Positions 49,801 to 60,004 of a DNA stretch of 64,000 nt are shown one piece after another. The DNA is from Ciona intestinalis (lineage: Eukaryota; Chordata; Ascidiacea; Phlebobranchia; Cionidae): positions 3,674,646 through 3,738,645 of the forward strand of contig NC_020170.2 in NCBI RefSeq assembly GCF_000224145.3. Reading direction: 5' to 3'. Position numbers and translations under genes: made by a program. The number at the start of each line of letters is the position of its first letter. The first letter of the stretch is position 1. The notes beneath the pieces are model-generated. The model did no database searches. It was not told where the DNA came from and saw only the letters and a list, made by a program, of their open reading frames with translations.

Positions 49801-52800
49801 AAATAATAAATTACTCTTAACACACAATTGCACAAGTTACTTACAGTTTCGTTTCTGTTAGTAGTCCTTGCAAGAGTGAGTCGTACAACCACACCAGTTG
49901 ATCGTAAAACTTCCACAGCTTGATCGCTTGATACATCATCTCCATCCAATCTTTTACCATCAACCTGGAAAGTTAAAAAGTTGTTAAATTTTGTTGCTTT
50001 TTTGTAAAATCTGGGTTGACATTGTTAAAATGTAGGTACACTCATAGTTGTTAAATATAGGCAAAAGTCTGGGGTGACATTGCTAAAAAGTAGTTATACT
50101 CATAGTTGTTAAATATATGGAACATTCTAGGGTGACATTGTTAAATGCAGTTACTTATATAGTCATTTACACATAAAGAACTGTATTAGTGATTGTGGCA
50201 ATGTATTTTAAGTTAACTCTGCAGATCAAATTGGAATTTTTGAATGTTGCACAAAGTAGCTTTTGTGCATAGTTATGCACCAAAGTACTTACAGCGATCA
50301 GTTTGTCCCCAGGACGAATCCTACCATCAATATCAGCTGCAGAACCAGATGATACCCCCTTTACATATATACCAGGTGTACCATTGCGATTTTGGTCTTC
50401 TGTGGTTTACGAAAGTATGAAATGTATTAGTTCAGGCTTAATGATAACAGATTCACTATATAAAGCAACTTCAAATAAATTCCTATTATAAATACTACTT
50501 TAATTATAAACCTAAAATAGTTATATAAATTAAATTTTAGTTAAAAAAACTAAAAACGATTCGAAAGGAATTTGTGTATTTTTATAAGCAAGACTTTTTT
50601 AAATTTATGTTTTTGTTATCAACTATACCTGGAAGGAAGCCAGCAATAGTAATTCCAAGACCCTTGGCATCCTTCACTAGTTCTACATCAAATATTTGAG
50701 CATCAGCTGGGAGGGAATTTTCTTCTTGGCTGCTACCTATGTAACAAGGACATATATGCGTTTATAGGAGCAAACTATGTTAAAAGCAGGGCTGGCAGGG
50801 GCAGTTAGCCAAACAGTAATGTGAAATGGTTCAAACATATTTGTTTTTAAAGTTTATAGACTAATGCAGTACAAAGGTACTGCATATATAGTATTGACAC
50901 TTATGTATGTGTGGTGTAATAACAAAACAAATAAAACAGAAAAATGTGCTTCATGTGCATACAGCCAAACAGGATTCAGATTAAATGAAATTTTGCTATT
51001 AGTATAAATCCATTAAACGTAACAAGACTTTTCAATAGGTTTTGACACATACATTAGGAAAACTTGGGCAACCAATTATAAAAAATACCTTTAGTTAAAT
51101 ATTTATAAAACTGAATACTAAAATTTGGTAAAACTACTCACTTGAATAGGAAGAATGTGAGTCATCCTCAGAAGATACAGATCCTCTTTCTCCTGCATCT
51201 TGTTTATCATCCTGAAGATCATCATTTACATCATCATCATCATCAACAGGGCCTCGAGCCACAATCAGTCTGTCGTGAAATCATTGAAATTAAAAAAAAA
51301 TAACCAAATTTGGTCAAAATTAAAAAAATTTCGAGCAAAGTCAAAATTTTAATTTTTAAAATAAACATATTTTTATCACAGCACAGATTTGGTATATAAG
51401 TGACATAGAAAAATATTACCGATACGTATATAAACCACAGAAATGGAAAAGCAGTTATATAACCACAAGCAAAACTGACCTATATATTTGTTACACACAA
51501 CATATAAACAGCTTACCTAACATGAGCTCCACACTGCCTTAGAACCTGTGCCACCTCCTCGGACCCCATGTTCATCAGGTCCTCCTCCCCGATCCTGAGA
51601 ATGTGATCCCCGGACTTCAACCTCCCATCCTCATGAGCTGCTCCTCCAGGAACAATAGTCTTCACCACCACTCCTCCAGTTGATCTTCCTCCAACGATCC
51701 CGAATCCAAGTCCTCTTCCATCATTGCGAAGATCAATCGTCTCCACATCGGTCCATTTTGTGTCCGGAGGCTGTATGTATGACATCATAATTGTAATTAT
51801 TAAACAAATGTTTAAACTTTTGGGGTAATGCGCCAACTCTGGACTAAATGTGAGGTCTCTAGTGAGCCTGGTTTTGGAAACTCACTTATACAGAATAAAA
51901 TAACTGAGTTATACATGAATTTAAAATGTTTTAATAGTTGGTAAAATCGATTTACTTATTTAAAACAACAAACACTTTTATTTCTGTGCATTTGCTTAAA
52001 AATCATTATTGACTTAAAGATAATTACTTTTCACACATAGTATAAAACACAGCCAATGTTTACTTCATGTTTAGTAATATTAAACCATATCTGGACAAAC
52101 ATAAACTTACCATGCCTGAGGCTTGGGATAGAGAGCTTAGAATAGATGATGACCTTGACACCTGTGACCCCTCCGCTGATAAGTGGCCTTGTGATTGGGG
52201 AATCCCCCCTCGTGCTACCACAAGTTTGACGGTCCCTGAGAAGCAAAGGGCGAAATAATATAACAAATTTAATACCAACTTGCTGTTGATTTCGTAATTT
52301 TAATGCAATGTTTAAAGTTTACAGTGAGGATAGGAATAAGCAGAACAAATTTTACGGTTAGAACTTTGTTCAGTCATTTGTTTTTTTGATGTGTGTCACA
52401 ATTTAGACGAAAAGCAAAAACAATTTGCAATTTGAAAATTGCAATCTACTTATTCGAACCTGGTTAGTTTTTTTTTTAAGTTTTACCTTTCACTTTCTGC
52501 AAGATTCCAATTGCTTGCTGATGCGATATGGTTTGCGTGAGTGGTTGGTTGTTTATGACAAGTATTTGATCACTTTCCTTCAACCTACCATCCCTGTCAG
52601 CCACTCCACCAGACCTGATGTCCTATTGAGATTGAAAACACTATGGTTAATTGGATAAAAACAAAATGTATTGGATCAGCTTTGTAAAACAAGGTCAATG
52701 ATTAGAATATTGATTCTTTAATTAATCTCACAATGATGTATAACATAAGAAATGTATGGGTGCTACAATGAGATGATACACTCCAAGTCCCAATTGATAT

Positions 52801-54201
52801 GGCATCGAAGATTTAGGCATACTTTGCTTATTATCGCGACAGCCAGAGTGCTACAGCCCATTTTAGTGACAATTGGGATAAAGCAATGTCGGTTAGGTGT
52901 TTTGCTTAAGAACACATTTGCCTTTAAGTATCGAGCTTTAAACCCGGTATGGCAGTATTCTTCAGTTTCAATCGCATAACCACTTAGCCACGGTGCCAAA
53001 CTAATTTTATTTTAGTTTTTTCACAAGATTGGTCTAACCATTCCAACAAAACTTCATGTTTCCAATAAGAAACATACATACCTGTACAAATATTCCAAGG
53101 TCACCCCTGTGTTCTGACTTCAACCCAACCACACTAAACCCAAGTCCTTCGTTCTCCGATTTAAATATTTCAATCATTTCCGTCTCCCTTCCTTGCGCAG
53201 CAGATTTAATAAATTCTTCCAAATCTAAGTTCAAACAGTGTATTCCAATTATTCTGTGTGTGCGAGACCTTTTTCAATGACCTGGGATTTAGCTAAGATT
53301 TGGCACATTACCACAACACCCCAATGTTAATGGTAAGTACTGTTATATATATATATGTGTGTGCGTGTTTAATTTTGCATTGATTCTAACTGTAACTATT
53401 TGCTTTTTAAGTTGTGAGTACTTTACACAGTATTTTTGTGCTGTATTGACTGTACTCCAATTATTGAACCATCAATAAATTTAGAATTATAAATTATTCA
53501 TGCAAATTTTCTGTTTATAAACAAGAACAGATCCATGTATTAAACAACTGCACAGAAGCTAATAAAATAGAACTAATTCATTTTCGAGAAATTTAACACA
53601 TTGACAAATGAGAAACACTTAGAAATAGAACGGTATACCTCCATTTCTACCATTAAACATTGAACTATCGTTTTCCACCTCTTTACCATCAACCACCAAC
53701 CCACCATTTTCGTGTGAAAACTCAACATTGTTGATGTCGAAGTCATCTTTTTTTACCTGTCAATTACATGTTTTAGTTCAATACACCAATGGTTGGTAAT
53801 GTAAGTAATTACAACAAAAATTACGACCTACTATAAGAGTTACAAAACCTGAAAATTTAAAGGTAATTTAGTTCTTAATTTAAATGTATATTAATACGCA
53901 TATTATTTATAGCAGTAGGCCTGCAGTACAAAACTTTAACATTTTAAAAGTATAAAAACAATAGGACATATATATGACTAATAAAGTAACATTTAAAGAT
54001 GCACAATGATGAAAACACCTCTTTTTTAAGTTGTTGTATTGAAGCTTGAAGTTGTGCCATCTTCTTAAACAGCGGACTCTCCATTAGTGACTTCATAGCT
54101 TCTAGTTCAGCATCATTGGAATAATCACCTTGCCTTTTTAACTGGTTTTGAATCCGTTTAATAATCAAAGCTGCTTTTTCAAGCTCTTCTTGCGACGGCA
54201 T
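25826..54201 (-). CDS. MPDZ: MPDZ / MUPP1 multi-PDZ scaffold (L27 + 13 PDZ)
   Basis: This is a cytoplasmic scaffold of tight junctions and cell polarity whose L27 domain binds PALS1-type MAGUKs and whose PDZ domains bind C-termini of membrane proteins. About 46 exons run from the ATG at 54201 to TAA at 25826-25828, summing to roughly 2,200 aa (human MPDZ is about 2,070). The order is L27, PDZ1-5, a long proline-rich linker, PDZ6-9, a serine-rich linker, PDZ10-13. The linker positions and PDZ signatures match vertebrate MPDZ domain by domain: PDZ6 with [21 protein letters not shown]8 with [12 protein letters not shown]10 with [15 protein letters not shown]12 with [17 protein letters not shown]13 with [28 protein letters not shown], the vertebrate sister gene, has only about ten PDZ domains, so MPDZ is the better name; an unduplicated MPDZ/PATJ ancestor is equally possible. 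The gene is head-to-head with SACM1L. Confidence 0.95.
25970..26290. mobile_element. Second dispersed repeat family (GTGAGGTCC...TGGCACGCCATGGG)
   Basis: This is the fullest copy seen. It has two successive GTGAGGT(T/C)C..ACAG motifs with TGGCACGC(T/C)ATGGG, then CTAATTAGCCCGACACCCAGGGTG, and ends in a tRNA-like reversed B-box region (AGCATTGAACTCAG, GGTTACTAGGGTGCCAGGC). Related pieces lie at about 85-160, 6420-6505, 34800-35010, 38470-38540 and 52745-52995. It lies in the last intron of MPDZ. Confidence 0.55.
26605..26865. repeat. Tandem duplication of about 130 bp before the PDZ13 exon
   Basis: Two diverged copies (about 26605-26735 and 26740-26865) share TTCTTGGCT(A/G)AAAAATG, a GTGCT(G/A)G(C/T)TTCT-like centre and TGTAAAACTTTT. 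The first copy overlaps the minus-strand acceptor of the PDZ13 exon. Confidence 0.65.
30949..31263 (+). mobile_element. Nearly full-length tRNA-derived SINE in MPDZ intron
   Basis: This is the best copy in the window. The head GCCGGCGCCATAGTATAGTG contains an RNA polymerase III A-box-like TAGTGGATAGCGC, and GGCTTCAAGGCTC is the B-box-like element. The body includes CTTGGGCAAGACACTTAACG, CCAACCCAGTGG and CATGGTAACTCGTAAACTGG, and ends TTTTCCGGCCACGCGAGGAT followed by about ten ATTC repeats. It lies in the intron that splits PDZ10. Confidence 0.85.
33430..37284 (-). other. MPDZ: MPDZ part 5: PDZ8 and PDZ9 exons
   Basis: A small linker exon (about 37244-37284) precedes PDZ8 at about 36527-36632 and 35671-35857 ([47 protein letters not shown]). 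PDZ9 begins in the exon at about 35116-35311 after a basic/serine linker ([14 protein letters not shown]) and continues at about 34592-34744 ([15 protein letters not shown]) and 33430-33510. The match to MUPP1 PDZ9 (GLGIAISEEDTLSGVII) is clear. Confidence 0.9.
34115..34525. repeat. Degenerate tandem repeat of about 110-130 bp, about four units
   Basis: Recurring blocks read approximately CTTTTTATCTGCACTTACAA then ATGCAGTTATGACAG and AGTACTATGTAACTGTA. Units start near 34115, 34228, 34345 and 34465. Lies in the intron inside PDZ9. Confidence 0.65.
37285..39426. other. MPDZ: Long MPDZ intron between PDZ7 and PDZ8
   Basis: This 2.1-kb intron is mostly AT-rich and without recognisable content. 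It contains a short fragment of the second dispersed repeat family (about 38470-38540) and a less AT-rich patch at about 38225-38335 that I cannot explain. Confidence 0.45.
41637..41808. mobile_element. MITE, left end and interior only
   Basis: ATATAGTAGGGTTGCGGAAG followed by the family interior (TTTAATGGTAAACAAAGAAC). The right end is missing. It lies in the intron inside PDZ6 and directly precedes SINE fragments. Confidence 0.6.
41826..42125 (+). mobile_element. Two SINE fragments in tandem, MPDZ intron
   Basis: The first piece is a tail (CATGGTAACTCGTAAGCTGG to ATTCATTCATTTATTC, about 41826-41955). The second is a body fragment (CTTTGGGCAAGACACTTATT, CCAACCCAGTGGTTG, AAGCGGGCACGAGGTGTATG, about 41960-42125). 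Confidence 0.65.
42511..44088 (-). other. MPDZ: MPDZ part 3: Ser- and Pro-rich linker between PDZ5 and PDZ6
   Basis: Exons at about 44003-44088, 43406-43747, 42955-43018 and 42511-42623. The first encodes a run of eight or more serines. The 342-nt exon encodes a proline-rich stretch with repeated YEPP units ([18 protein letters not shown] and later [14 protein letters not shown]). Human MPDZ also has its longest linker at this position. Probably disordered. Confidence 0.88.
44423..49666 (-). other. MPDZ: MPDZ part 2: PDZ4 and PDZ5 exons
   Basis: A short linker (about 49600-49666 and 49055-49138) leads into PDZ4 at about 48668-48762 and 47952-48209 ([26 protein letters not shown]). This is followed by acidic/serine linker exons at about 47551-47647 and 45836-45968. 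PDZ5 is at about 45282-45380, 44845-45005 and 44423-44514 ([35 protein letters not shown]). PDZ4 has the variant pattern with a long beta2-beta3 loop seen in MUPP1 PDZ4. Confidence 0.9.
46000..47550. other. MPDZ: Long MPDZ intron between PDZ4 and PDZ5 linker exons
   Basis: About 1.55 kb of AT-rich intron between the exons ending at 47551 and starting at 45968. A T-rich polypyrimidine tract lies at 47395-47540. I recognise no gene, RNA or repeat family in it. Confidence 0.5.
49848..54201 (-). other. MPDZ: MPDZ part 1: L27 and PDZ1-PDZ3 exons
   Basis: L27: exon 54019-54201, with GDYSNDAEL and [20 protein letters not shown], matching the MUPP1 L27. Linker: 53639-53756. PDZ1: 53082-53224, 52487-52622 and 52111-52235, with [23 protein letters not shown]2: about 51519-51770 with [14 protein letters not shown], running into an acidic exon at about 51143-51269 that has seven consecutive Asp codons. 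PDZ3: about 50632-50737, 50293-50401 and 49848-49966, with [12 protein letters not shown] and the core [18 protein letters not shown]. Confidence 0.92.
52745..52995 (-). mobile_element. Diverged tRNA-SINE-like element in MPDZ intron
   Basis: Contains GCAATGTCGGTTAGGTGTTT, GAGCTTTAAACCCGGTAT and a terminal CCACTTAGCCACGGTGCCAA, resembling a reversed tRNA-like head of the second family. It sits in the intron inside PDZ1. Confidence 0.5.
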
Positions 54202-55048
54202 GATGCTTGTTTAACACCAAAGTCACAGATTTTAGTTTAAAAATTCAGTGTCCTAAATTTTCCAAACACAAAATTAAATTTGATTAATTTTTTAACCGGT
54301 TAAGATCTAAGCAATGCATTTCACACATTTTCCTACAAATACACGTCACATTCCATAAATCTCATACAGGCAAGCTGCCAGCTGACACAAAATATTACTA
54401 CAGTACACGCCCTCAGCTACTTACACCCAATTAAAATGTTTTACTAAATGTTAAATACCAATAACCACATAAATATATTTAAACACATGTCTATTTTTTA
54501 ATTATTCGAATTTTAAATTCCTACTTAGAACTTGGGAGTGTCCATACTTGAAATCGCGGGATAAAAGTAAATACTTTTCAATGTATAGGATCTCTATGCT
54601 CGTCACGCTCTATTTGATTTCAAGAAAAATAAATAAATACGTCAGAATTGATATAATATGCTTTGGTAAATCTAGTGTGCATATTAATATGTTGTGCTTA
54701 TTATTATTTGCGTGTTTAGTAACACTTTAAAATGCTCAAAATACGCTCAAAATACAATCTGGAACGATATTTTCACAAACACCTCCGCTCCCTAAAAATA
54801 TTTTGTCACGTGGTTTGCACGCGTGATGTATTAATCGTTGCGCTCGAGTGATTCCTATTGAGAAATTTTGTCATGAGATGCATAGGAGATTGTTATATGT
54901 GTAACTAGATTTGAAATTACGTCTTATAGAAGTTGTTGTTCATATCTCCATTGTATGTAATGTATAATCAGTATTTACGAGAACTCGTTATGCATATTTA
55001 CAAGCATTCGTTATACAAAATCAATTGCTTTAATATTCCTACAGCATA
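54202..55048. promoter_or_regulatory. Head-to-head intergenic region, candidate bidirectional promoter
   Basis: This 847-bp region separates the divergent start codons of MPDZ (minus) and SACM1L (plus). It contains a CACGTG E-box (about 54808-54813) in a locally GC-richer patch (54780-54860). I see no convincing TATA box. Shared promoter function is inference from the spacing. Confidence 0.4.
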
Positions 55049-58000
55049 ATGTCTTTAGTATATGATAACTTGCGACTTCACGTCACAAACGATGCTTTTT
55101 ACATTGAAGCACTTAGCGCCGGGTCAGAGGATGTTCTTGTTATTGACCGAATCAATTTTGAAATCGAATTAATTTCAAATCGAGATGACATTCCACCTTC
55201 TCTAGCCGAAAGCAAGGTATTATTTTGTGTATTTTCTACAAAATTCAACATTAAACATCATTTTATTTATCACAGGCAATTCATGCAATATTTGGAGTCA
55301 TAAACTTAGTTGGTGGTCCGCATTTAATCGTTGTCACAGGCAGATCTCGTGTTGGAGACATAGCTGGTCATACTATATGGAAAGTTACAGAAACAGAGGT
55401 TCTACCGTATCGCAAATCTCTTCTAAATCTAAACGAAGCACAGGTTTATATAATTTAAAATATTTAAACAAAAATTTTCAAAACAAATTTGCTAAAGTTT
55501 TGGCACAGTATTCATTGATAAAAAAACTAAAATCACAACCATTTTAAATATTTGTTTGTACCTAACTTTAAAGTTTCTATCAATTTGCAGACATCAGACA
55601 ATGAGACTTACCTTGCCCTGCTCAACAATGCTTTGTCATTCAAAGATTATTATTTCTCTACAAGCTTTGACATCACACACTCCATGCAGAGACTTGCTTT
55701 AGCTGATGCTGGTTTTCTGTTGGAACCACTCAGTACAAGGGCGGACCACAGGTTAAAATATAATTTAAAAAACAATATATTGTCGTATTTGGCCGGTTTT
55801 ATAGTGCATATAGTGGTTTTCATCAATAGAATATATTTTAACAGTAAATTTACACCATTATCTGTTGTAGATTTGTACTTTACTAGTCTAATTAAACAGA
55901 AATACAGCAGACTACCAATCGGGCTGAATAGATATCAATAAATGTATATATATCTAAAGTCTATAGAGACAGAGTATAAACCACACTTTTGCTACTTGTA
56001 CTAAAAATGACTTAAAATTTCAGATTTTTTTGGAACCGGCACGCTCTGCATGACTTTTTGGATCGACCAGAACTTAGCAAGTTCACGGTTCCTTTCATGC
56101 ATGGTTTCATCTCCATCACATCTTGCTTCGTCCTCGGGAGGACTTTCGATCTGATCCTTGTCTCTAGAAGGAGCACCTTAAGAGCTGGAACGCGTTATTT
56201 TGTCCGGGGACTTGACAAGCAAGGAGATGCGGCAAATTTCGTCGAAACAGAGCAAGTCGTGGTGTATGCCAGACATATTTGCTCCCTGGTTCAAACCAGA
56301 GGTTCTATACCACTGTTATGGTCCCAGCGACCAAATTTAAGGTACATGAAATGCTAGGATTGTCAAAGTTGTACAAAAAAACAGAATTTACAATTTTTTA
56401 TCAATTTCCCGGAGTCCAGGCGTATGAAACATTTCTGTGATTTTTATCATTATTTAGCATTTAAAACTCCTGTGGCCATTTCAGTTTCCAGCTGATAATC
56501 CCAGTTACCTGATACATGAAACCTTTAATCGACTTTGCCCTGATGGTACGACACACGATAATCAATATTGATCTTTTTGTATTGACAATGCACAAATATT
56601 GATCTGTGTATTGTATGGTCCATGTGCTCTAATGCTGGTATAGCCAGATCTGTTGCCATTTTAATCCTTTAAGAAATGCCATGTGTTCGTGTATATAAAA
56701 CAATCAGAACACAAAATGGTATATATAGGAATAAAGAGCATTTATATTTATATGTATGTTGTGTCTAGTAAGCTAACCATTATAGAAAACTGTAGATGTT
56801 AAATGAGTTGTCTTTATTTTAGATACAAACCACTGCCAAAGCTTGTAGAAGACCGAGCTCTTCATTTAGCATCATTTAAATCTCATTTCGACTCACAAAT
56901 TATCACATATGGAAAGCAGGTAACATGCTGTAATTGCAAAAAATAAGACAAATATATGTTTTATTCTAGAAAATGTTTTAACTTCCCTTGCTACATTAAA
57001 TACAGAATGTTGAGTCCTTGCGTCGGGAGAATGATAATAGTTTAATTGCGAGGATCATTTTATGCTTAAATCATTTAAGCGTAAAATAATATAATAAAAA
57101 ATGAAATATATGAAGTGAACTGGGAAACTAATTTAACAATAGTCTTTAGTTACCACATACAAAAAAGAATGTGTTTGTCTTATTACTAATAGTTTAAATA
57201 CAGATGGTGCTGAACCTTGTGAACCATAAGGGAGTAGAACTGACTTTGGCACAAGCATTCTTGGATGCTGTGAACGAAACCAACTCTAAGGACATAGGTT
57301 ACGATGCATTTGATTTCCACGGACAATGTGGAGCAAACCACTGGGATAGGCTGAGTATTCTCATAGACAGAATTGCATTGGACCAAGAACAGTTTGGTTA
57401 TTTCATGCAGGTTGGTTTTTTGCTGTTTTTAGAATTGTTTTTGTGTTAGTGTTTTGAAAAAAATAAGTACACGGTATATGGGACAGCTATGTACCTTTAG
57501 GCACACTTTAAAATTTTCTATTTGTTTCACATATATATACTTAAAATCCACGCAAAATTTTAAACAGTTTTAGTGTCAAGTTTTTGGTCAAACATAAATA
57601 CACGTTCTTTACTAAAACTATGTTCTTTACTAAGACTATGTACTGTTAAGCACACTTTAAAGTTTTCCATTTGTTTTAATCTAAAACCTACCAATGATTA
57701 AAATTCCTACAAAATGAATGACTTTCACTGATAATTATTTATCACCACAACAGATTATAATTAATAATTTAACATCATGTATGACAACATCCTACATCCT
57801 TTCATGATAATTTATATGGTGTATAAAGTTTTGTACTCTAATGAATAGCTATCATACATCATGCAGAACTGTACGCCTTTGAAAGGAAGTACAGATGCTA
57901 TATAGTCACTATTTAGATTTGAAAGGTATATGATACGAGTGTTTGAACACTAAATTTAGTAAAAAAATAACTATTTGGTAACTTTTAGTATAGAAGTTAT

Positions 58001-59355
58001 TAAGTTAAGTATGTTTAGAAAATACATTAGCCTAATTACTAAAATTTTGATTAAAAAAACTCTTACTCAAAAGTGATTGTAAATATTTTAAAAGCAGTAT
58101 AAATTGACTGAAAATGCACAAAACTACTACTTTTTTACAAACTCTTCACAATGTTTTTCCAGAATCGCGATGGTACAGTGTTCATGAAGCAAACCGGAGT
58201 ATTTCGGACAAACTGTATGGATTGTTTGGACCGTACTAATGTGGTGCAATCACTTATAGCCCGAGTCTCATTAACTAAACAACTAAAACAACTTGGAATT
58301 TTTAAGCCCGACTCAACCATTGAACAAGAGGTGTGGGGATTTTGAATTTTTCTTTTGTTTTTTAGCAGTCAATATTAGGGTGTAGGTATTTCTTTTAATT
58401 AAAGCATTTATTTAAAAGTTTTTTCTTTAATTTTAACTTCTTACACAAGTACAGAAAAGGAAAATCATTTTTTAAATTCCAAGCCAAATTATATACGCCT
58501 CTAAGCAGGCTTTAAATATAATTGAATTGAAGTTAAAAACTATGAAACAAAATATACCGGGAAATCCCCATAATATTCTACCAAACTAAACCAGTTTAAA
58601 TTCATAACATTCGTTTAACAACAGGCTGAGCTAGACTACACATTGAAGCAGATTTGGGCAGATAACGCGGACTTCTGCTCACGCCAATACGCTGGCACTG
58701 GTGCTTTGAAAACAGATTACACACGGACTGGTAAACGTACAAAGTTTGGTCTTTTGAAAGACGGGTACAACTCTGCAGTACGTTATTTGAAAAATAATTT
58801 CTCCGACGGTTTTAGACAAGTAAGTTTAAAACAATCTTTTTTTCTGAAAATATTTATAAATGCATTTTTAGGGTAAAGGATCTCACGATTTTTTTTTGTG
58901 TTTTGGCATGGGAATATATGATTAAAATGTTACTGAAAGCTAAGCCAACTGTTCGAAATTTAAAGCTAAAAAATCTAAAACATATCTTCTTACCACATGC
59001 ATACCATTTTGCATTTTTGTATTATTTTATTAAACCAAACTTACATTGAGTAATAATTTCATCCCAGGACTCCATGGATCTTCTCCTTGGCAACTTTTGC
59101 GTCTCCGAGAGCACTTCCTCTCCTTTCCCATCACCAGAGCAGCGGAGGAGACCTGTCCTCCTCTTCCTTATTTATCTCATCTTTTCAGTCTTTGTCATAG
59201 TTGCTCTTCTTCCTGCCACCGGCTTTCTCGAGCAGCTTACATACGTCATAATATGGGCCCTTGCTACGTTGGTGGTGTCGTCATACGTATTGCGTCACGG
59301 CGTCGATTTTGTAAACAAACCAAACTTGGTTCACGTCAAAGAAAAGTTCGAATAA
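55049..59355 (+). CDS. SACM1L: SACM1L (Sac1 phosphoinositide phosphatase)
   Basis: This integral ER/Golgi membrane phosphatase hydrolyses mainly PI4P to phosphatidylinositol. Nine exons (55049-55216, 55276-55443, 55591-55751, 56024-56341, 56823-56919, 57204-57410, 58163-58330, 58625-58819, 59068-59355) join in phase to 1,770 nt, 589 aa; human SAC1 is 587 aa. The catalytic CX5R(T) motif is [12 protein letters not shown] in the seventh exon. The Sac domain opens with the first exon and includes [10 protein letters not shown] and [10 protein letters not shown]. The last exon encodes two C-terminal membrane segments ([19 protein letters not shown] and [18 protein letters not shown]) and ends KEKFE, which fits a KxKxx COPI retrieval signal like the KEKID end of human SAC1. 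The sequence TTCCTACAG lies four bases before the ATG. A possible AATAAA overlaps the stop codon, with others near 59455 and 59627. Confidence 0.96.
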
Positions 59356-60004
59356 ATTCGCGCGATTTTTTTTATTACGTCATACGTGATTTCTGCATCG
59401 TGACGTAACGCATTACGTCATGCGTTTAAAAAAACGTAGAGCAATTTTATTGCGAAATAAAAATTCTATTCCTGTTAGAAGACTATATTGTTTAACATTA
59501 TATTTGACATCGTGTGTGCTAAATATTGTAGGAAATATATATTATGTGATTTTTGTTATTCCGTGTTTTTGTGGTGAAGTTTTACGTTCTGTAGATTTGT
59601 GCATTAACCTTTCGAATCAAAGTTTAAAAATAAACCGATTTGCTGCCAAGACCAGATCAAGTCTGTACTTTAAGGTTTGTATTTACAGTTACCAGCATTT
59701 ATGTACATGCACGGGTATATAGATATCTGGAATGTTACTGCAGACCTACAGTACTGTGGGGTAAGATGGATACCGACAGCACATAAAATCCCTTATTTCG
59801 TAATCGTATTTTTAGTGGTAAATATACGGTTATGTATAATTCTAAAATATTCTGAAATTATTTTTTGATGACTACCAAATAGGAAGACTACCAAACAGGA
59901 TAAAAACATGGTCCATCTTACCCCACTACTACGAAAATCAAAGAGTTTGTATTCACATGCCCCTAAAAATGTTCGGACATTGTCAGTTTTTTATAAACAG
60001 AAAC
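59356..60004. other. Convergent intergenic region, SACM1L / Link-discoidin gene
   Basis: About 650 bp between two convergent stop codons. It holds SACM1L 3' flank with several ACGTCA/TGACGT motifs (59372-59425), candidate AATAAA signals, and a MITE at about 59748-59935 whose ends read GTGGGGTAAGATGGAT and CCATCTTACCCCACTACTA. Confidence 0.5.
59748..59935. mobile_element. MITE between the convergent genes
   Basis: Diverged member of the family. The terminal inverted repeats TACTGTGGGGTAAGATGG and CCATCTTACCCCACTACTA enclose about 150 bp. It lies about 70 bp past the stop codon of the Link-discoidin gene. Confidence 0.6.
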
